A DNA stretch of 62,514 nt, taken from assembly GCA_020832735.1 (NCBI GenBank), contig JAFIEB010000128.1, positions 1 to 62,514 of the forward strand, read 5' to 3'. The stretch comes from Oceanicaulis sp. Lineage in GTDB: Bacteria; Pseudomonadota; Alphaproteobacteria; Caulobacterales; Maricaulaceae. Shown here one piece after another: positions 26,234 through 35,629 of the stretch; within the stretch, counting starts at the first letter, position 1, and each line of letters starts with the position of its first letter. Position numbers and translations under genes: made by a program. Under the pieces are notes generated by a model that did not search any database, was not told the DNA's origin, and saw nothing but the letters and a program-made list of their open reading frames with translations.

Positions 26234-27175
26234 ATGACCGAGGCTGATCCGATCCTGCGCCCTTCGGGCCGGCGCGCCGTCCTGATCGACGGCAAGGCCG
26301 CCGCGGCGCAGATTGACGCCGCCGTGCGCGCGGGCGCACTGGAGCTGGCCGCCGCTCTGGGCCGCCCGCCCTGCCTGGCGGTGGTGCTGGCGGGCGAAGA
26401 TCCGGCCAGCCAGGTCTATGTGCGCAATAAAGTCCGCCGCACCGAGCGCGCGGCCATGACCTCGGTCGAGCACCGCCTGCCTGCCGATATCAGCCAGGAC
26501 GCGCTCATGGCCCTGATCGACCGGCTCAACGCCGACGAAGGCGTGGACGGCATACTGGTCCAGTTGCCCCTGCCCGCAGGTCTCGACGCCAGCGCCGTGG
26601 TGCAGGCCATTGATCCGGCCAAGGATGTGGATGGTCTCACCGCCGCCAGCGCCGGGGCGCTGGTGCTGGGCGCGCCGGGCCTGCGCCCGTGCACGCCGTC
26701 AGGCTGCGTCTATCTGGCGCGCCGCGCGCTGGGCGATCTGACCGGGCGCCACGTAGTGGTGATCGGGCGCTCCATTCTGGTGGGCAAACCCGCCGCCCTC
26801 CTGTTTCTGGAAGCCGACTGCACGGTGACGCTGGCCCATTCGCGCACCCGCGACCTGCCTGCACTGGCGCGCCAGGCCGATATCCTGGTCGCCGCCGCCG
26901 GGCGGCCCGGCATGGTCAAGGCTGACTGGATCAAGCCCGGCGCGGCGGTGATCGATGTGGGCATCAACCGGGTCGAGGGCCCGGACCGAACCAGCCGCCT
27001 GACCGGCGATGTGGATTTCGAACCGGCGCTGGATGCAGCCGGATTCATCACGCCCGCACCCGGCGGGGTCGGGCCGATGACCATCGCCATGCTGCTGGTC
27101 AACACGCTGCGCGCCGCAGCAAGACGCGCCGGCCTGCCGCTGCCATCTGCGGTAGCGGATCTGGGGGCTGATTAA
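26234..27175 (+). CDS. folD: Methylenetetrahydrofolate dehydrogenase/cyclohydrolase
   Basis: Protein of 313 residues. FolD oxidises 5,10-methylene-THF and hydrolyses methenyl-THF in one-carbon metabolism. Visible motifs are [11 protein letters not shown], with the catalytic Tyr and Lys of the YxxxK motif, [20 protein letters not shown], the NADP-binding [14 protein letters not shown], and the C-terminal [15 protein letters not shown]. The frame opens at 26204, inside yggT, but the ATG at 26234 fits the family and follows GAGAG. Confidence 0.95.
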   Translation: MTEADPILRPSGRRAVLIDGKAAAAQIDAAVRAGALELAAALGRPPCLAVVLAGEDPASQVYVRNKVRRTERAAMTSVEHRLPADISQDALMALIDRLNADEGVDGILVQLPLPAGLDASAVVQAIDPAKDVDGLTAASAGALVLGAPGLRPCTPSGCVYLARRALGDLTGRHVVVIGRSILVGKPAALLFLEADCTVTLAHSRTRDLPALARQADILVAAAGRPGMVKADWIKPGAAVIDVGINRVEGPDRTSRLTGDVDFEPALDAAGFITPAPGGVGPMTIAMLLVNTLRAAARRAGLPLPSAVADLGAD

Positions 27176-27228
27176 CCCAGAGGTAAGGCTGACATCCTAT
27201 CCCTAATCAAACGCCGGAAGTGAAGCTT

Positions 27229-27648
27229 ATGGCTCCAGAACTCAGCGTACTCCATGTCGAGGACGATTTCGCAGACGCCATGCTCCTGCAGCAGGCCCTG
27301 CGGGACGCGGGCGGCTATGCGCTCAATATCGAGGTTGTGCGCACCCTGCGTGATGCAGGCTTCAAGCTGCGCCGGCGGGCCTATGACCTGATCATCGCCG
27401 ATCTGCGCCTGCCCGATTCCACCGACCCGAACGAGACTGTCGGCCTGCTGCAGCAGCACGCCAACGATGCGCCCATCCTGGTGCTGACCGGGTCGGCGGG
27501 CGTCGATGCGGACCGGATCGGACCTGACGTGGCGATGCTGGACAAGAACCTCTACTTTGACGGCAAGGGCGCGAGGCGCGCGGCCGAGCTTCTGGCCCGA
27601 GTGCTCGACGCCGCCGCTGCGCGCGACCGCGACGCCCTGATGATCTGA
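27229..27648 (+). CDS. Single-domain response regulator
   Basis: Protein of 139 residues that is a receiver domain only. The acidic pair is Asp12/Asp13 (EDD), the phosphoacceptor Asp58 in LIIADLRLPD, the switch Thr87 in VLTGSAG, and the conserved Lys106 in MLDKN. With no output domain it should act through protein contacts, like CheY- or Spo0F-type proteins. A PAS histidine kinase lies 0.75 kb downstream on the other strand and could be its partner. GTG 27220 is an alternative start, but ATG 27229 has GGAAG at better spacing. Confidence 0.85.
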   Translation: MAPELSVLHVEDDFADAMLLQQALRDAGGYALNIEVVRTLRDAGFKLRRRAYDLIIADLRLPDSTDPNETVGLLQQHANDAPILVLTGSAGVDADRIGPDVAMLDKNLYFDGKGARRAAELLARVLDAAAARDRDALMI

Positions 27649-27688
27649 GCTGTGGACGCGTGCGCGCGCCGGACTAGCTCATTCATGT

Positions 27689-28435
27689 ATGAGCATCACC
27701 CTCGCCTCCCTGCCTGAAAATTACCGCGCGCTGGTGTTCGGCGCAGGCGGCGGGCTGGGCGGCGCGTTTGTGAAGGCGCTGAAAGAAGACCCGCGCTGCG
27801 GAACGCTCAACGCGGTTTCGCGCCGCAGGCTCGACATTCCCGGCGTCCGGACGCTGACGGCTGATTTCAATGATCCCGGGACCATCGCAGAAGCGGCGCA
27901 ATCGGCCGCGGCGGACGGTCCGTTGCATCTGGTCATCGCCGCCACCGGCGTCCTGCATGACGAAGCCGGGCTGCAGCCGGAGAAATCCTGGCGCGATCTC
28001 GACGCGGACCGCCTGGCCGAACTGATGCGCATCAATCTGATCGGACCGGCCCTGATCGCGCGCTACACGCTGGATCACCTGGCGCGCCATCATGACAAGG
28101 CGGTCTGGGCCGCCCTGTCGGCGCGCGTGGGCTCGATCAGCGACAACCGGCTGGGCGGCTGGCACGGCTATCGCGCCTCCAAGGCGGCGCTCAACCAGCT
28201 GATCCGCACCCTGTCGATAGAGCTGGCGCGCAAGGCCCCCGGCGCCGTCTGCATAGGGCTGCATCCCGGCACGGTGGACACCCCCCTGTCCGCGCCATTC
28301 CAGCGCAACGTGCCTGAAGGCAAGCTGTTCGCGCCAGACTATTCCGCAGAGAGGCTGCTCGGCGTGATCGACGCGGTCACGCCCGCCGTCACAGGTCAGG
28401 TGTTCGACTGGGCCGGACAGCCGGTCGCGCCGTGA
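27689..28435 (+). CDS. SDR family oxidoreductase (CsgA-like)
   Basis: Protein of 248 residues. The short-chain dehydrogenase fold is shown by the nucleotide-binding GAGGGLGGAF (18-27), the segment VIAATGVLHD in place of NNAG, Ser in SARVGSISDN and the catalytic YRASK. The closest known type is the C-factor/CsgA-like SDR group; the substrate is unknown. The last 40 bases overlap the convergent histidine kinase gene. The start has a poor Shine-Dalgarno. Confidence 0.85.
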   Translation: MSITLASLPENYRALVFGAGGGLGGAFVKALKEDPRCGTLNAVSRRRLDIPGVRTLTADFNDPGTIAEAAQSAAADGPLHLVIAATGVLHDEAGLQPEKSWRDLDADRLAELMRINLIGPALIARYTLDHLARHHDKAVWAALSARVGSISDNRLGGWHGYRASKAALNQLIRTLSIELARKAPGAVCIGLHPGTVDTPLSAPFQRNVPEGKLFAPDYSAERLLGVIDAVTPAVTGQVFDWAGQPVAP

Positions 28436-30525
28436 TCGTCCTGGCCGCCCGGCGCATCGGGCAGGGTGAAGTGGAAGCGCGCGCCGTGGCCGGGCTCGGC
28501 GTCGACCCAGATGCGCCCGCCATGACGCTCCACAGCCTGCTGGCAGATCGCCAGCCCGATGCCGGTGCCGGCATAGGCCTCACGCGTGTGCAGGCGCTGG
28601 AAGGGCGCGAACACTTTCTCGGCGAAGCGCGGGTCGAAGCCGATGCCGTCATCGGCCACCGTGATGCGCCAGCCGTCCGCCTCGCGCCCGGCGCGCACCA
28701 CGATGCGCACATGCGGGCCTTTGCGGTATTTCAGCGCGTTGGTCAGCAGGTTCTGGAACAGCAGCCGCATCAAAGTCAGATCAGCCATCACCACGGGTAG
28801 AGGCCCGGCCTCGATCTCCGCGCGCGCTTCGGCGACCATCAGGCTCAGCCCATCCAGCGTCTCCGACAGAAGCTCGCCCAGATCCACGCGTTCTGGCTCC
28901 AGATCGCGCTTGGACGTGCGTGAATAGGCCAGCAGGTCGTCGATCAGCCGGCGCATACGCCCGGCGGCGTCGACCAGATAGTCGAGGCTCTGGCGTCCAT
29001 CCGCGTCCAGCTGGTCGTGATAGCGCCGCGACAACAGGCTGGCGAAGGCCGAGATTTTGCGCAGCGGTTCCTGCATGTCGTGCGAGGCGATGGTGGCGAA
29101 ACGGTCCAGCTCCCGGTTGGAGCGCTCCAGCGCGGCGGCGTGATGCTCCAGGTCCCGGCGCGCAGCGTTGAGATCGCTGACATCGAAGAACGCGCCGTGG
29201 GCGATCAGCGGCTGCCCTTCAGCGTCGCGCTCCAGAAAGGCGGACAAGCGCACCTCGATCGGTGCGCCCGACCGGGTCAGCGCCGTGAGCGGGACTGTAT
29301 CGACAGCGCCGTGACGGATGACCTGGGGAAAGATCTCCTCGCGAATGCGGCGCGCATCCTCGGGGATGAAGAACTCCCAGCCATGGCGTCCACGGACCTC
29401 GTCCTCGCTATAGCCCATGCGCGCGCACCACAGATCATTGACCAGAAGCGTGCGCCCTTGCGCGTCCAGCGAATGGAGCATGACCGGCGTGGAGCGGTAG
29501 AGCGATTCAAAGCGCTGCTTCTCCGCTTTCAGGGCGCCGGCATAGTCCCGCTCGCTTGTGACGTCGATGAGTACGCCCGCCGAACGCAGGGCCCGGCCGT
29601 CCTCTGCGCGCGCCACTACGGCGCCGCGCGTGCGCACCCAGCGCCAGCCCGAAGGCGTCCGCATGCGGTGGTCGAACACCTCAACCGCCTTGCCCCGGCC
29701 CAGGCGCTGATAGGCGATGCGGGCGATCTCCACGTCATCGGGATGGACAATGGCCATCCAGTCGCCCAGCTCGATCGGGCCGCCGCCGGGAAGCTTGCCC
29801 ATCCATTCCATGACCGTGCCGCGGGCGCTCAGCACCTGGTGCGCAACGTCGTAATTCCAGATGCCGACCAGACCGGCGCTGACCGCCTCGACCAGCGCGC
29901 GCTCGCGCTCGATGAAATTCTGATCAAGTCGCTGGCGCCCCGCGGCCCCCGACAGAAAGCCGGCATAGCGGACCGGACGCCCGTCCGGTCCAAACTCGCT
30001 CACGCCGCCGCGCAGATTGAGCCAGACATACTCGCCATCCTCGCCGCGCACGCGGTATTCGACATCCGCCACGCCCGCCACCATGAAGGAAAAGGTGGCG
30101 CCGGCCATCATGGCCCGGTCATCAGGCGCAATGCGCTCGGCCCATTCGTCTATCCCGACCTCCAGATCCTCGCCGGGCAGTCCCAGAAGCCCCAGCACCG
30201 GCCCGGTCAGGCGCAGAAGCCGCGTCCGGGCGTCAAAATCCCAGGCGCTGACCTGCGCCGACTGCGCCGCCTCGCGCGGATCGGCGGCGGCCTCGGGCAG
30301 GGCGATGCTCGCGCCGCCCGCCACCGCGCGCAGGGTCACCGACGCAGGCAAGCCTTCCAGCGTGCGCCCGGTCCAGGCAATGTCGCCGAACGCCTGCCGG
30401 AACGCCGCATTGACCGCCAGCACGGCCCCTGACACGTCCAGCAGCGCCGCCGGGCCGGGCAGGGCGTTCAGCACAGCCTCGCCGGTTATGTCCGTGGCGG
30501 GCTCAGAGTCTTCATCTTCGCTCAT
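28396..30525 (-). CDS. PAS-domain sensor histidine kinase
   Basis: Protein of 709 residues with no membrane span, so probably cytosolic. Several PAS-like regions occupy about residues 10-460, with PAC-like tails such as YRVRGEDGEYVWLNLRGGVS and HRMRTPSGWRWVRTRGAVV. The HisKA phosphoacceptor is His482 in SHDMQEPLRKI. The ATPase domain has NLLTNALKYRK (N box), DDGIGFD (G1) and GTGIGLAICQQ (G2). This is the phytochrome-type kinase subgroup, but no bilin-binding GAF domain is evident. It is convergent with the SDR gene and divergent from the ABC ATPase. The nearby single-domain regulator is a likely partner. Confidence 0.9.
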   Translation of the reverse strand: MSEDEDSEPATDITGEAVLNALPGPAALLDVSGAVLAVNAAFRQAFGDIAWTGRTLEGLPASVTLRAVAGGASIALPEAAADPREAAQSAQVSAWDFDARTRLLRLTGPVLGLLGLPGEDLEVGIDEWAERIAPDDRAMMAGATFSFMVAGVADVEYRVRGEDGEYVWLNLRGGVSEFGPDGRPVRYAGFLSGAAGRQRLDQNFIERERALVEAVSAGLVGIWNYDVAHQVLSARGTVMEWMGKLPGGGPIELGDWMAIVHPDDVEIARIAYQRLGRGKAVEVFDHRMRTPSGWRWVRTRGAVVARAEDGRALRSAGVLIDVTSERDYAGALKAEKQRFESLYRSTPVMLHSLDAQGRTLLVNDLWCARMGYSEDEVRGRHGWEFFIPEDARRIREEIFPQVIRHGAVDTVPLTALTRSGAPIEVRLSAFLERDAEGQPLIAHGAFFDVSDLNAARRDLEHHAAALERSNRELDRFATIASHDMQEPLRKISAFASLLSRRYHDQLDADGRQSLDYLVDAAGRMRRLIDDLLAYSRTSKRDLEPERVDLGELLSETLDGLSLMVAEARAEIEAGPLPVVMADLTLMRLLFQNLLTNALKYRKGPHVRIVVRAGREADGWRITVADDGIGFDPRFAEKVFAPFQRLHTREAYAGTGIGLAICQQAVERHGGRIWVDAEPGHGARFHFTLPDAPGGQDDHGATGCPAQSNT

Positions 30526-30659
30526 GAGCGGACCCGGTTGCAGGCTGCGAATCAGCCAGTTGTGGCGACTATACCGCGCCGGGCGCCGCGCGCGCTGGCC
30601 ATCACGATTCGAGCGGGTATGCTGCGCGCGAACTCCGCTGGCTGTACAGGATCGCCGCC

Positions 30660-32507
30660 TTGACCCAGACGTCCGCCCCCATCTTCCAGGTCTCCGATCT
30701 TCACGTGCGTTTCGACACGCCCGACGGCGAGGTGCACGCCGTGCGCGGGGTGAGTCTGGAAATCGCCCGCGGCGAATGCCTCGCAGTGGTCGGCGAATCG
30801 GGATCGGGCAAGAGCCAGACCTTCCTGGCCGCCATGGGCCTGTTGTCCTCCAACGGCAAGGCGCAGGGCTCGGTGCGCTATGACGGCAACGAGATCCTCA
30901 ATCTTTCGGCGGGCAAGCTCAACCGGGTGCGCGGGCGGAAGATGACGATGATCTTCCAGGACCCGCTGACCTCGCTGACCCCGCACATGCGCGTGGGCGA
31001 CCAGCTCAAGGAAGTGCTCGACGTTCACCTCAAGCTGCGCGGCGAGGCGGCCGAGAAGCGCTGTGTCGACTGGCTGGAGCGCGTGCGCATTCCCGAAGCG
31101 CGCCGGCGCCTGTCGCAATTCCCCCACGAACTTTCCGGCGGCATGCGCCAGCGCGTCATGATCGCCATGGCCATGCTGTGCGAACCTGACCTTCTGATCG
31201 CCGACGAGCCGACCACGGCCCTGGACGTGACGGTTCAGGCCCAGGTGCTCGACATCATGGACGAGCTCAAGGACGAGACCGGCGCGGCCATCGCGCTGAT
31301 CACCCATGATATGGGCGTGGTGGCGCGCATGGCCGACCGGGTCCAGGTGATGAAGGACGGCGCCTATGTCGAGACCGGCGACGTGCGCACCATCTTCAAC
31401 ACGCCCTCGCACGCCTATACCCGCATGCTGCTGGATGCGATGCCGCGCATCGACCAGCCCGGCAAGCTGACCGGAGGGGCCATCCGGCCCGACAAGCTGG
31501 GCGGAGACCCGCTGCTGGAGGTGGATGATCTGAAAGTCCATTTCCCGGTCAAGGTCGGCGGCGGGCTGTTCCCGAAATCCCAGCCCTTGCGCGCGGTGGA
31601 CGGGGTCAGCTTCTCCCTGCAGCCGGGCGAGACCATTGGCATTGTGGGCGAGTCCGGGTGCGGCAAGTCGACCCTGGCGCGCGCGGTGCTGCGTCTGGTC
31701 CCGTCGAAGGCCGGCGCGGTGAGCTGGATCGGCAAGGACCTGCTGGCGCTGAAGCGCACCGAGATGCGCGCCGCGCGCGAGGATTTGCAGATCGTGTTCC
31801 AGGATCCGCTCGCCTCGCTCAATCCGCGCATGACCATCGGCGCCTCCATCGCCGAGCCCATGCTGACCTATCGACGGATGATGAGCGCGCGTGAGCGTCA
31901 GGACGAGGTGCGAGCGATGATGAATCGCGTCGGGCTCGATCCGGACATGATCAACCGCTACCCCCACGAATTGTCGGGCGGCCAGAACCAGCGCGTGGGC
32001 ATCGCCCGGGCCATGATCCTCAAGCCCAAACTGGTGATCTGCGACGAGGCGGTGAGCGCGCTGGACGTGTCGATCCAGGCCCAGATCATCGATCTCTTGA
32101 TCGGGCTGCAGGCCGATTTCGGCCTGTCCATGATGTTCATCTCCCACGACCTGTCCGTGGTGCGCGAGGTGTCTCACAAGGTGATGGTGCTGTATCTGGG
32201 CCGGGTGGTGGAGATGGCCGACCGCGACGCCATCTACGCCGATGCGCGCCACCCCTATACCCGGGCGCTGATCAGCGCGGTGCCGATCCCCGATCCCGAT
32301 ATCGAGAAATCGCGCGCGCGCATCAAGCTGATCGGCGACCTGCCCAGCCCGCTCGATACGCGCGCCCAGCTGCGCTTCCTGAAGTCGAAACTGATCGACG
32401 ATCCCGACGCCGAACAATACCGCCCCAAGCTGATCGATGTGGCGCCCGGGCACTGGGTGGCCGAACACGATCCCGTCGAGATGCTCGCCGAAGTCGAACC
32501 GGCCTGA
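30660..32507 (+). CDS. Fused dipeptide/oligopeptide ABC transporter ATPase
   Basis: Protein of 615 residues with two complete nucleotide-binding domains in tandem (DppD-DppF fused, as in YejF and GsiA). Walker A sites are GESGSGKS (45-52) and GESGCGKS (330-337). The signatures are ELSGGMRQR and ELSGGQNQR. Each half carries the C-terminal peptide-transporter extension ([12 protein letters not shown] and [12 protein letters not shown]). The start is TTG with AGGA 8 bases upstream; no ATG is better placed. The permease and binding-protein genes that normally accompany it are not in the window. It probably energises uptake of peptides or related solutes. Confidence 0.9.
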   Translation: MTQTSAPIFQVSDLHVRFDTPDGEVHAVRGVSLEIARGECLAVVGESGSGKSQTFLAAMGLLSSNGKAQGSVRYDGNEILNLSAGKLNRVRGRKMTMIFQDPLTSLTPHMRVGDQLKEVLDVHLKLRGEAAEKRCVDWLERVRIPEARRRLSQFPHELSGGMRQRVMIAMAMLCEPDLLIADEPTTALDVTVQAQVLDIMDELKDETGAAIALITHDMGVVARMADRVQVMKDGAYVETGDVRTIFNTPSHAYTRMLLDAMPRIDQPGKLTGGAIRPDKLGGDPLLEVDDLKVHFPVKVGGGLFPKSQPLRAVDGVSFSLQPGETIGIVGESGCGKSTLARAVLRLVPSKAGAVSWIGKDLLALKRTEMRAAREDLQIVFQDPLASLNPRMTIGASIAEPMLTYRRMMSARERQDEVRAMMNRVGLDPDMINRYPHELSGGQNQRVGIARAMILKPKLVICDEAVSALDVSIQAQIIDLLIGLQADFGLSMMFISHDLSVVREVSHKVMVLYLGRVVEMADRDAIYADARHPYTRALISAVPIPDPDIEKSRARIKLIGDLPSPLDTRAQLRFLKSKLIDDPDAEQYRPKLIDVAPGHWVAEHDPVEMLAEVEPA

Positions 32508-32592
32508 GCCCAGCGTGTCTGTTAATTCATTTGCCGCACGCCGACAGACGCCTATCCTCACGGCGGGGCGGTATGGCTGTGAGAGGCTTCAA

Positions 32593-35532
32593 ATGACCAT
32601 GACGGTCTGGCGTGCTGTTCAGGCGCTGGCGATAACGTTCGGCGTTCTGTCTCTGTCGGGTTGCGATCGCCCCGAGGCGCCGCAGGATGATCTGCGCGCC
32701 GCGTTCGAGGCGGCGCATTTCGCCCATGAGGCCAGCGACATCCCCGCCGATCCCGGCGTACGCTACGGCGTGCTGGACAACGGCATGCGCTATGCGGTGA
32801 TGGCCAACGCCACGCCCTCGAACACCGCCGCCGTGCGCCTGGTGCTCGACGCCGGCTCGCTGGCCGAGGACGAGGACCAGCGCGGGCTGGCCCATTTCAT
32901 CGAGCACATGGCCTTCAAGGGCACCACCAACGTGCCGCAGAACGAAATGGTGCGCCTGCTCGAGCGCTACGGCCTGGCCTTCGGGCCGGACACCAACGCC
33001 TTCACCGGGCGCGATCTGGTCGGCTATCAGCTCAATCTGCCCCAGGCCAGCGAGGAGCTGCTGGGCGTGGCCCTGTTCCTGATGCGCGAGACGGCGTCTG
33101 AACTCTTGTTCCTGGAAGAGGAAATCGAGTCCGAGCGCGGCGTGATCCTGGGCGAGGAGCGCATGCGCAACACGCCGGTCAACCGCTTCTTCAGCGCCTA
33201 TTACCGCTTCCTCTATCCCGGCACGCTGATCCCCGAGCGCGACCCGATCGGCGCGGTGGAGGTGATCGAGACCGCCCCGCGCGAGGCGTTCGTGCGCTAT
33301 TACGAGGCGTATTACCGGCCCGAACGGGCCCTGCTGGTGGTCACCGGCGATTTCGATCCGGATCTGGTCGAGACCAAGATCCGCGAGGGCTTCGCGCTTT
33401 CGGCGCCGGGGCTGGACATTGAGCATGTGGACAGCTTCGCCAGCTGGGCCCAGCCGGGCGAACCGGGCGCCGATCCCGATCCGGGCGAGGTGACGCGCAT
33501 CAGCGAACCGCGCTTCGGCTTCTTCCATGATCCGGGCGTGTTCACCCTGATCACCGTGGATGTGATTGAACCGGGACCGCGCGCGCTGGACACCCGCGCC
33601 GGCCGCGAGGAGACGCTGTTGCTCCAGCTTGGCCAGGCCATCGTGAAACGCCGCCTGCAGGCGCTGATCAATCGCGGCGACGCGCCGCTGGTGCAGGCGA
33701 ACCTGTCCCATGTCAATGAATTCGGCGTGGCCAACCGGGCCGGCGCCTTTGCGGTGTCCTCGCCCGAGCGCTGGCGCGAGGGCGTGGCCATGGTCGAGCA
33801 GGAGCTGCGCCGGGCGCTGGAGCACGGCTTCACCCGGTCCGAACTGGACGAGCAGCTGGCCAATGTCCGCACGAGCCTTCGCAACAGCGCCGATCAGGCC
33901 GGCACGCGCCAGACGCCGAACCTGGCCGATTCCATCTGGTCATCCTGGCTGCGCGGCGCGGTGTTCAACCATCCAGAATTCGCCCGCGACTGGTTCGAGG
34001 CGCTGGAGCCGGCCATCACCCCGGCCCGGGTGGAGGCGGCCTTCCGCCGCGCCTGGAAGGCGGCGCCGCCCCATGTGATGGTGGCGCTCAATCAGGACCT
34101 GGCCGATGGCGAAGCCGCGGTGCGCGAAGCCTGGCTCGCCTCCACCGCCGAACGGGTCGATCCGCCCTCCGAGGCCGATACGGACGCCTTCGCCTATGAT
34201 GATTTCGGCCCCGCAGGCGAGGTCGCGGAACGCCGTGAGCTTGACGAATTCGGCGTCACCCAGATCACCTTCGCCAACGGCGTGCGCCTGAACGTCAAGC
34301 CCACCGATTTTGAATCGCGCGTGGTGCGGGTGCGCGTCGATTTCGGCGCCGGCGACATGACCGACCAGCCCGTTCCGGCCGCCGGCTCCATACTGGGCGC
34401 CGCGTTCGGCGGCGGCGGGCTGGAAGCCCATGACCGCGACGATCTCCAGCGCCTGCTGGCCGGGCGCTCGGTGGGGTACGGGCTGGGCGTGGGCGCAGAG
34501 AGCTTCTTCTTCTCCAACGCCACCACCCCGACCGATTTCGAGCTGCAGATGCAGGTGCTGGCCGCCTTCATGACCGCGCCGGGCTGGCGCGAGGACGGGC
34601 TCAACCAGTTCCGCGCCATCGCCGAAGAAGTGCGCCGCGGCCAGAACGCGCAAGCCGTCCAGGTGGCGGTTAATCGCGGCGGGCGCATGCTGCGCGGCGG
34701 CGATGCGCGCTGGGGCTTCCCCACATCTGAAGAGATCGCCGCCTTCACCATGGATCATGCCCGCGAGATGCTGGCGCCCGCCCTGGCCGCGGCGCCGGTG
34801 GAGATCACCATTGTGGGCGACATCACTGTGGAGCGCGCGCAAGACGTGGCCGCCGCCACATTCGGCGCCCTGCCGCAACGTGCGGCGGACTGGCCGGACT
34901 TCGGCCACAACCGCCAGATCGCCTTCCCCGATCCGGCGCGCGAGCCGCACGTACTGTATTTCGACGGCCAGGACTATCAGGGCATGGCCAATGTCTATTT
35001 CCCCGTCGGCGACGGGTTTGACAGCCGCCGGCGCCGGGCGCTGGACCTGATGGCCGAGGTGTTCTCGCTCAAAGCTGTCGAGCGCTTCCGCGAACGCGAA
35101 GGGGCCACCTATTCGCCCATCGTCCAGGGCCAGCCCTCCACCGTCTTTCCCGGCTTCGGATTCCTGTGGGTCGGGCTGGACGTGGCGGTCGGCGATATCG
35201 CGCGCATGTATGAGATCGTCGATGAGATCGCCGGCGTGATGGCCGAAGGCGGGATCAGCGAGGACGAGCTGCAGCGCGCGCGCCAGCCCGTGCTGGAGCG
35301 TCTGCGCGAACAGCGCGAGCGCAATGCGTTCTGGATCAATGCGCTGGCGCGCACACAGACCGACCCCGACCGGCTGGAGGATCTGCGCACCTCCGAGGCC
35401 CATTACCGCGAGGTGTCAGTAGACGAGATCGCCGCCCTGGCGCGCGAGACGATGGACCCGGCCAGCGCCTTCCGCCTGACCATCCTGCCGCGCAGCCTCG
35501 CGCCTTTGCCTGAAGATGCAACGGACGGCTGA
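32593..35532 (+). CDS. M16 family zinc metallopeptidase, lipoprotein
   Basis: Protein of 979 residues of the insulinase/PqqL type: two M16 halves in one chain. The inverted zinc motif HFIEH is at 101-105, with a third-ligand region EEEIESERGVILGE near 180. A lipoprotein signal is visible (LSLSGC, Cys near residue 24), so the protein is likely tethered in the periplasm or outer membrane. The second half lacks HxxEH, as is usual for this family. It follows the ABC ATPase by 85 bases on the same strand. A role in degrading peptides that feed the transporter is a reasonable inference. Confidence 0.9.
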   Translation: MTMTVWRAVQALAITFGVLSLSGCDRPEAPQDDLRAAFEAAHFAHEASDIPADPGVRYGVLDNGMRYAVMANATPSNTAAVRLVLDAGSLAEDEDQRGLAHFIEHMAFKGTTNVPQNEMVRLLERYGLAFGPDTNAFTGRDLVGYQLNLPQASEELLGVALFLMRETASELLFLEEEIESERGVILGEERMRNTPVNRFFSAYYRFLYPGTLIPERDPIGAVEVIETAPREAFVRYYEAYYRPERALLVVTGDFDPDLVETKIREGFALSAPGLDIEHVDSFASWAQPGEPGADPDPGEVTRISEPRFGFFHDPGVFTLITVDVIEPGPRALDTRAGREETLLLQLGQAIVKRRLQALINRGDAPLVQANLSHVNEFGVANRAGAFAVSSPERWREGVAMVEQELRRALEHGFTRSELDEQLANVRTSLRNSADQAGTRQTPNLADSIWSSWLRGAVFNHPEFARDWFEALEPAITPARVEAAFRRAWKAAPPHVMVALNQDLADGEAAVREAWLASTAERVDPPSEADTDAFAYDDFGPAGEVAERRELDEFGVTQITFANGVRLNVKPTDFESRVVRVRVDFGAGDMTDQPVPAAGSILGAAFGGGGLEAHDRDDLQRLLAGRSVGYGLGVGAESFFFSNATTPTDFELQMQVLAAFMTAPGWREDGLNQFRAIAEEVRRGQNAQAVQVAVNRGGRMLRGGDARWGFPTSEEIAAFTMDHAREMLAPALAAAPVEITIVGDITVERAQDVAAATFGALPQRAADWPDFGHNRQIAFPDPAREPHVLYFDGQDYQGMANVYFPVGDGFDSRRRRALDLMAEVFSLKAVERFREREGATYSPIVQGQPSTVFPGFGFLWVGLDVAVGDIARMYEIVDEIAGVMAEGGISEDELQRARQPVLERLREQRERNAFWINALARTQTDPDRLEDLRTSEAHYREVSVDEIAALARETMDPASAFRLTILPRSLAPLPEDATDG

Positions 35533-35629
35533 GCGCTCGCCTAGAAAAGCCAAGCGCCCCCGAGCCCGCTTGCGCCTGGCCCGCGCGACGGGCCATGGTC
35601 GGGTCTGACGAACCGATCCGGAGCGAGCG

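Noticed and set aside
30552-32561. Long open frame (669 codons) antisense to the ABC ATPase gene
   Set aside because: High-GC shadow frame with a composition rich in His/Gln/Arg, no recognisable motifs, and fully covered by a clearly conserved gene. The same applies to the other long antisense frames, for example over lptD, ppc-like and sppA.
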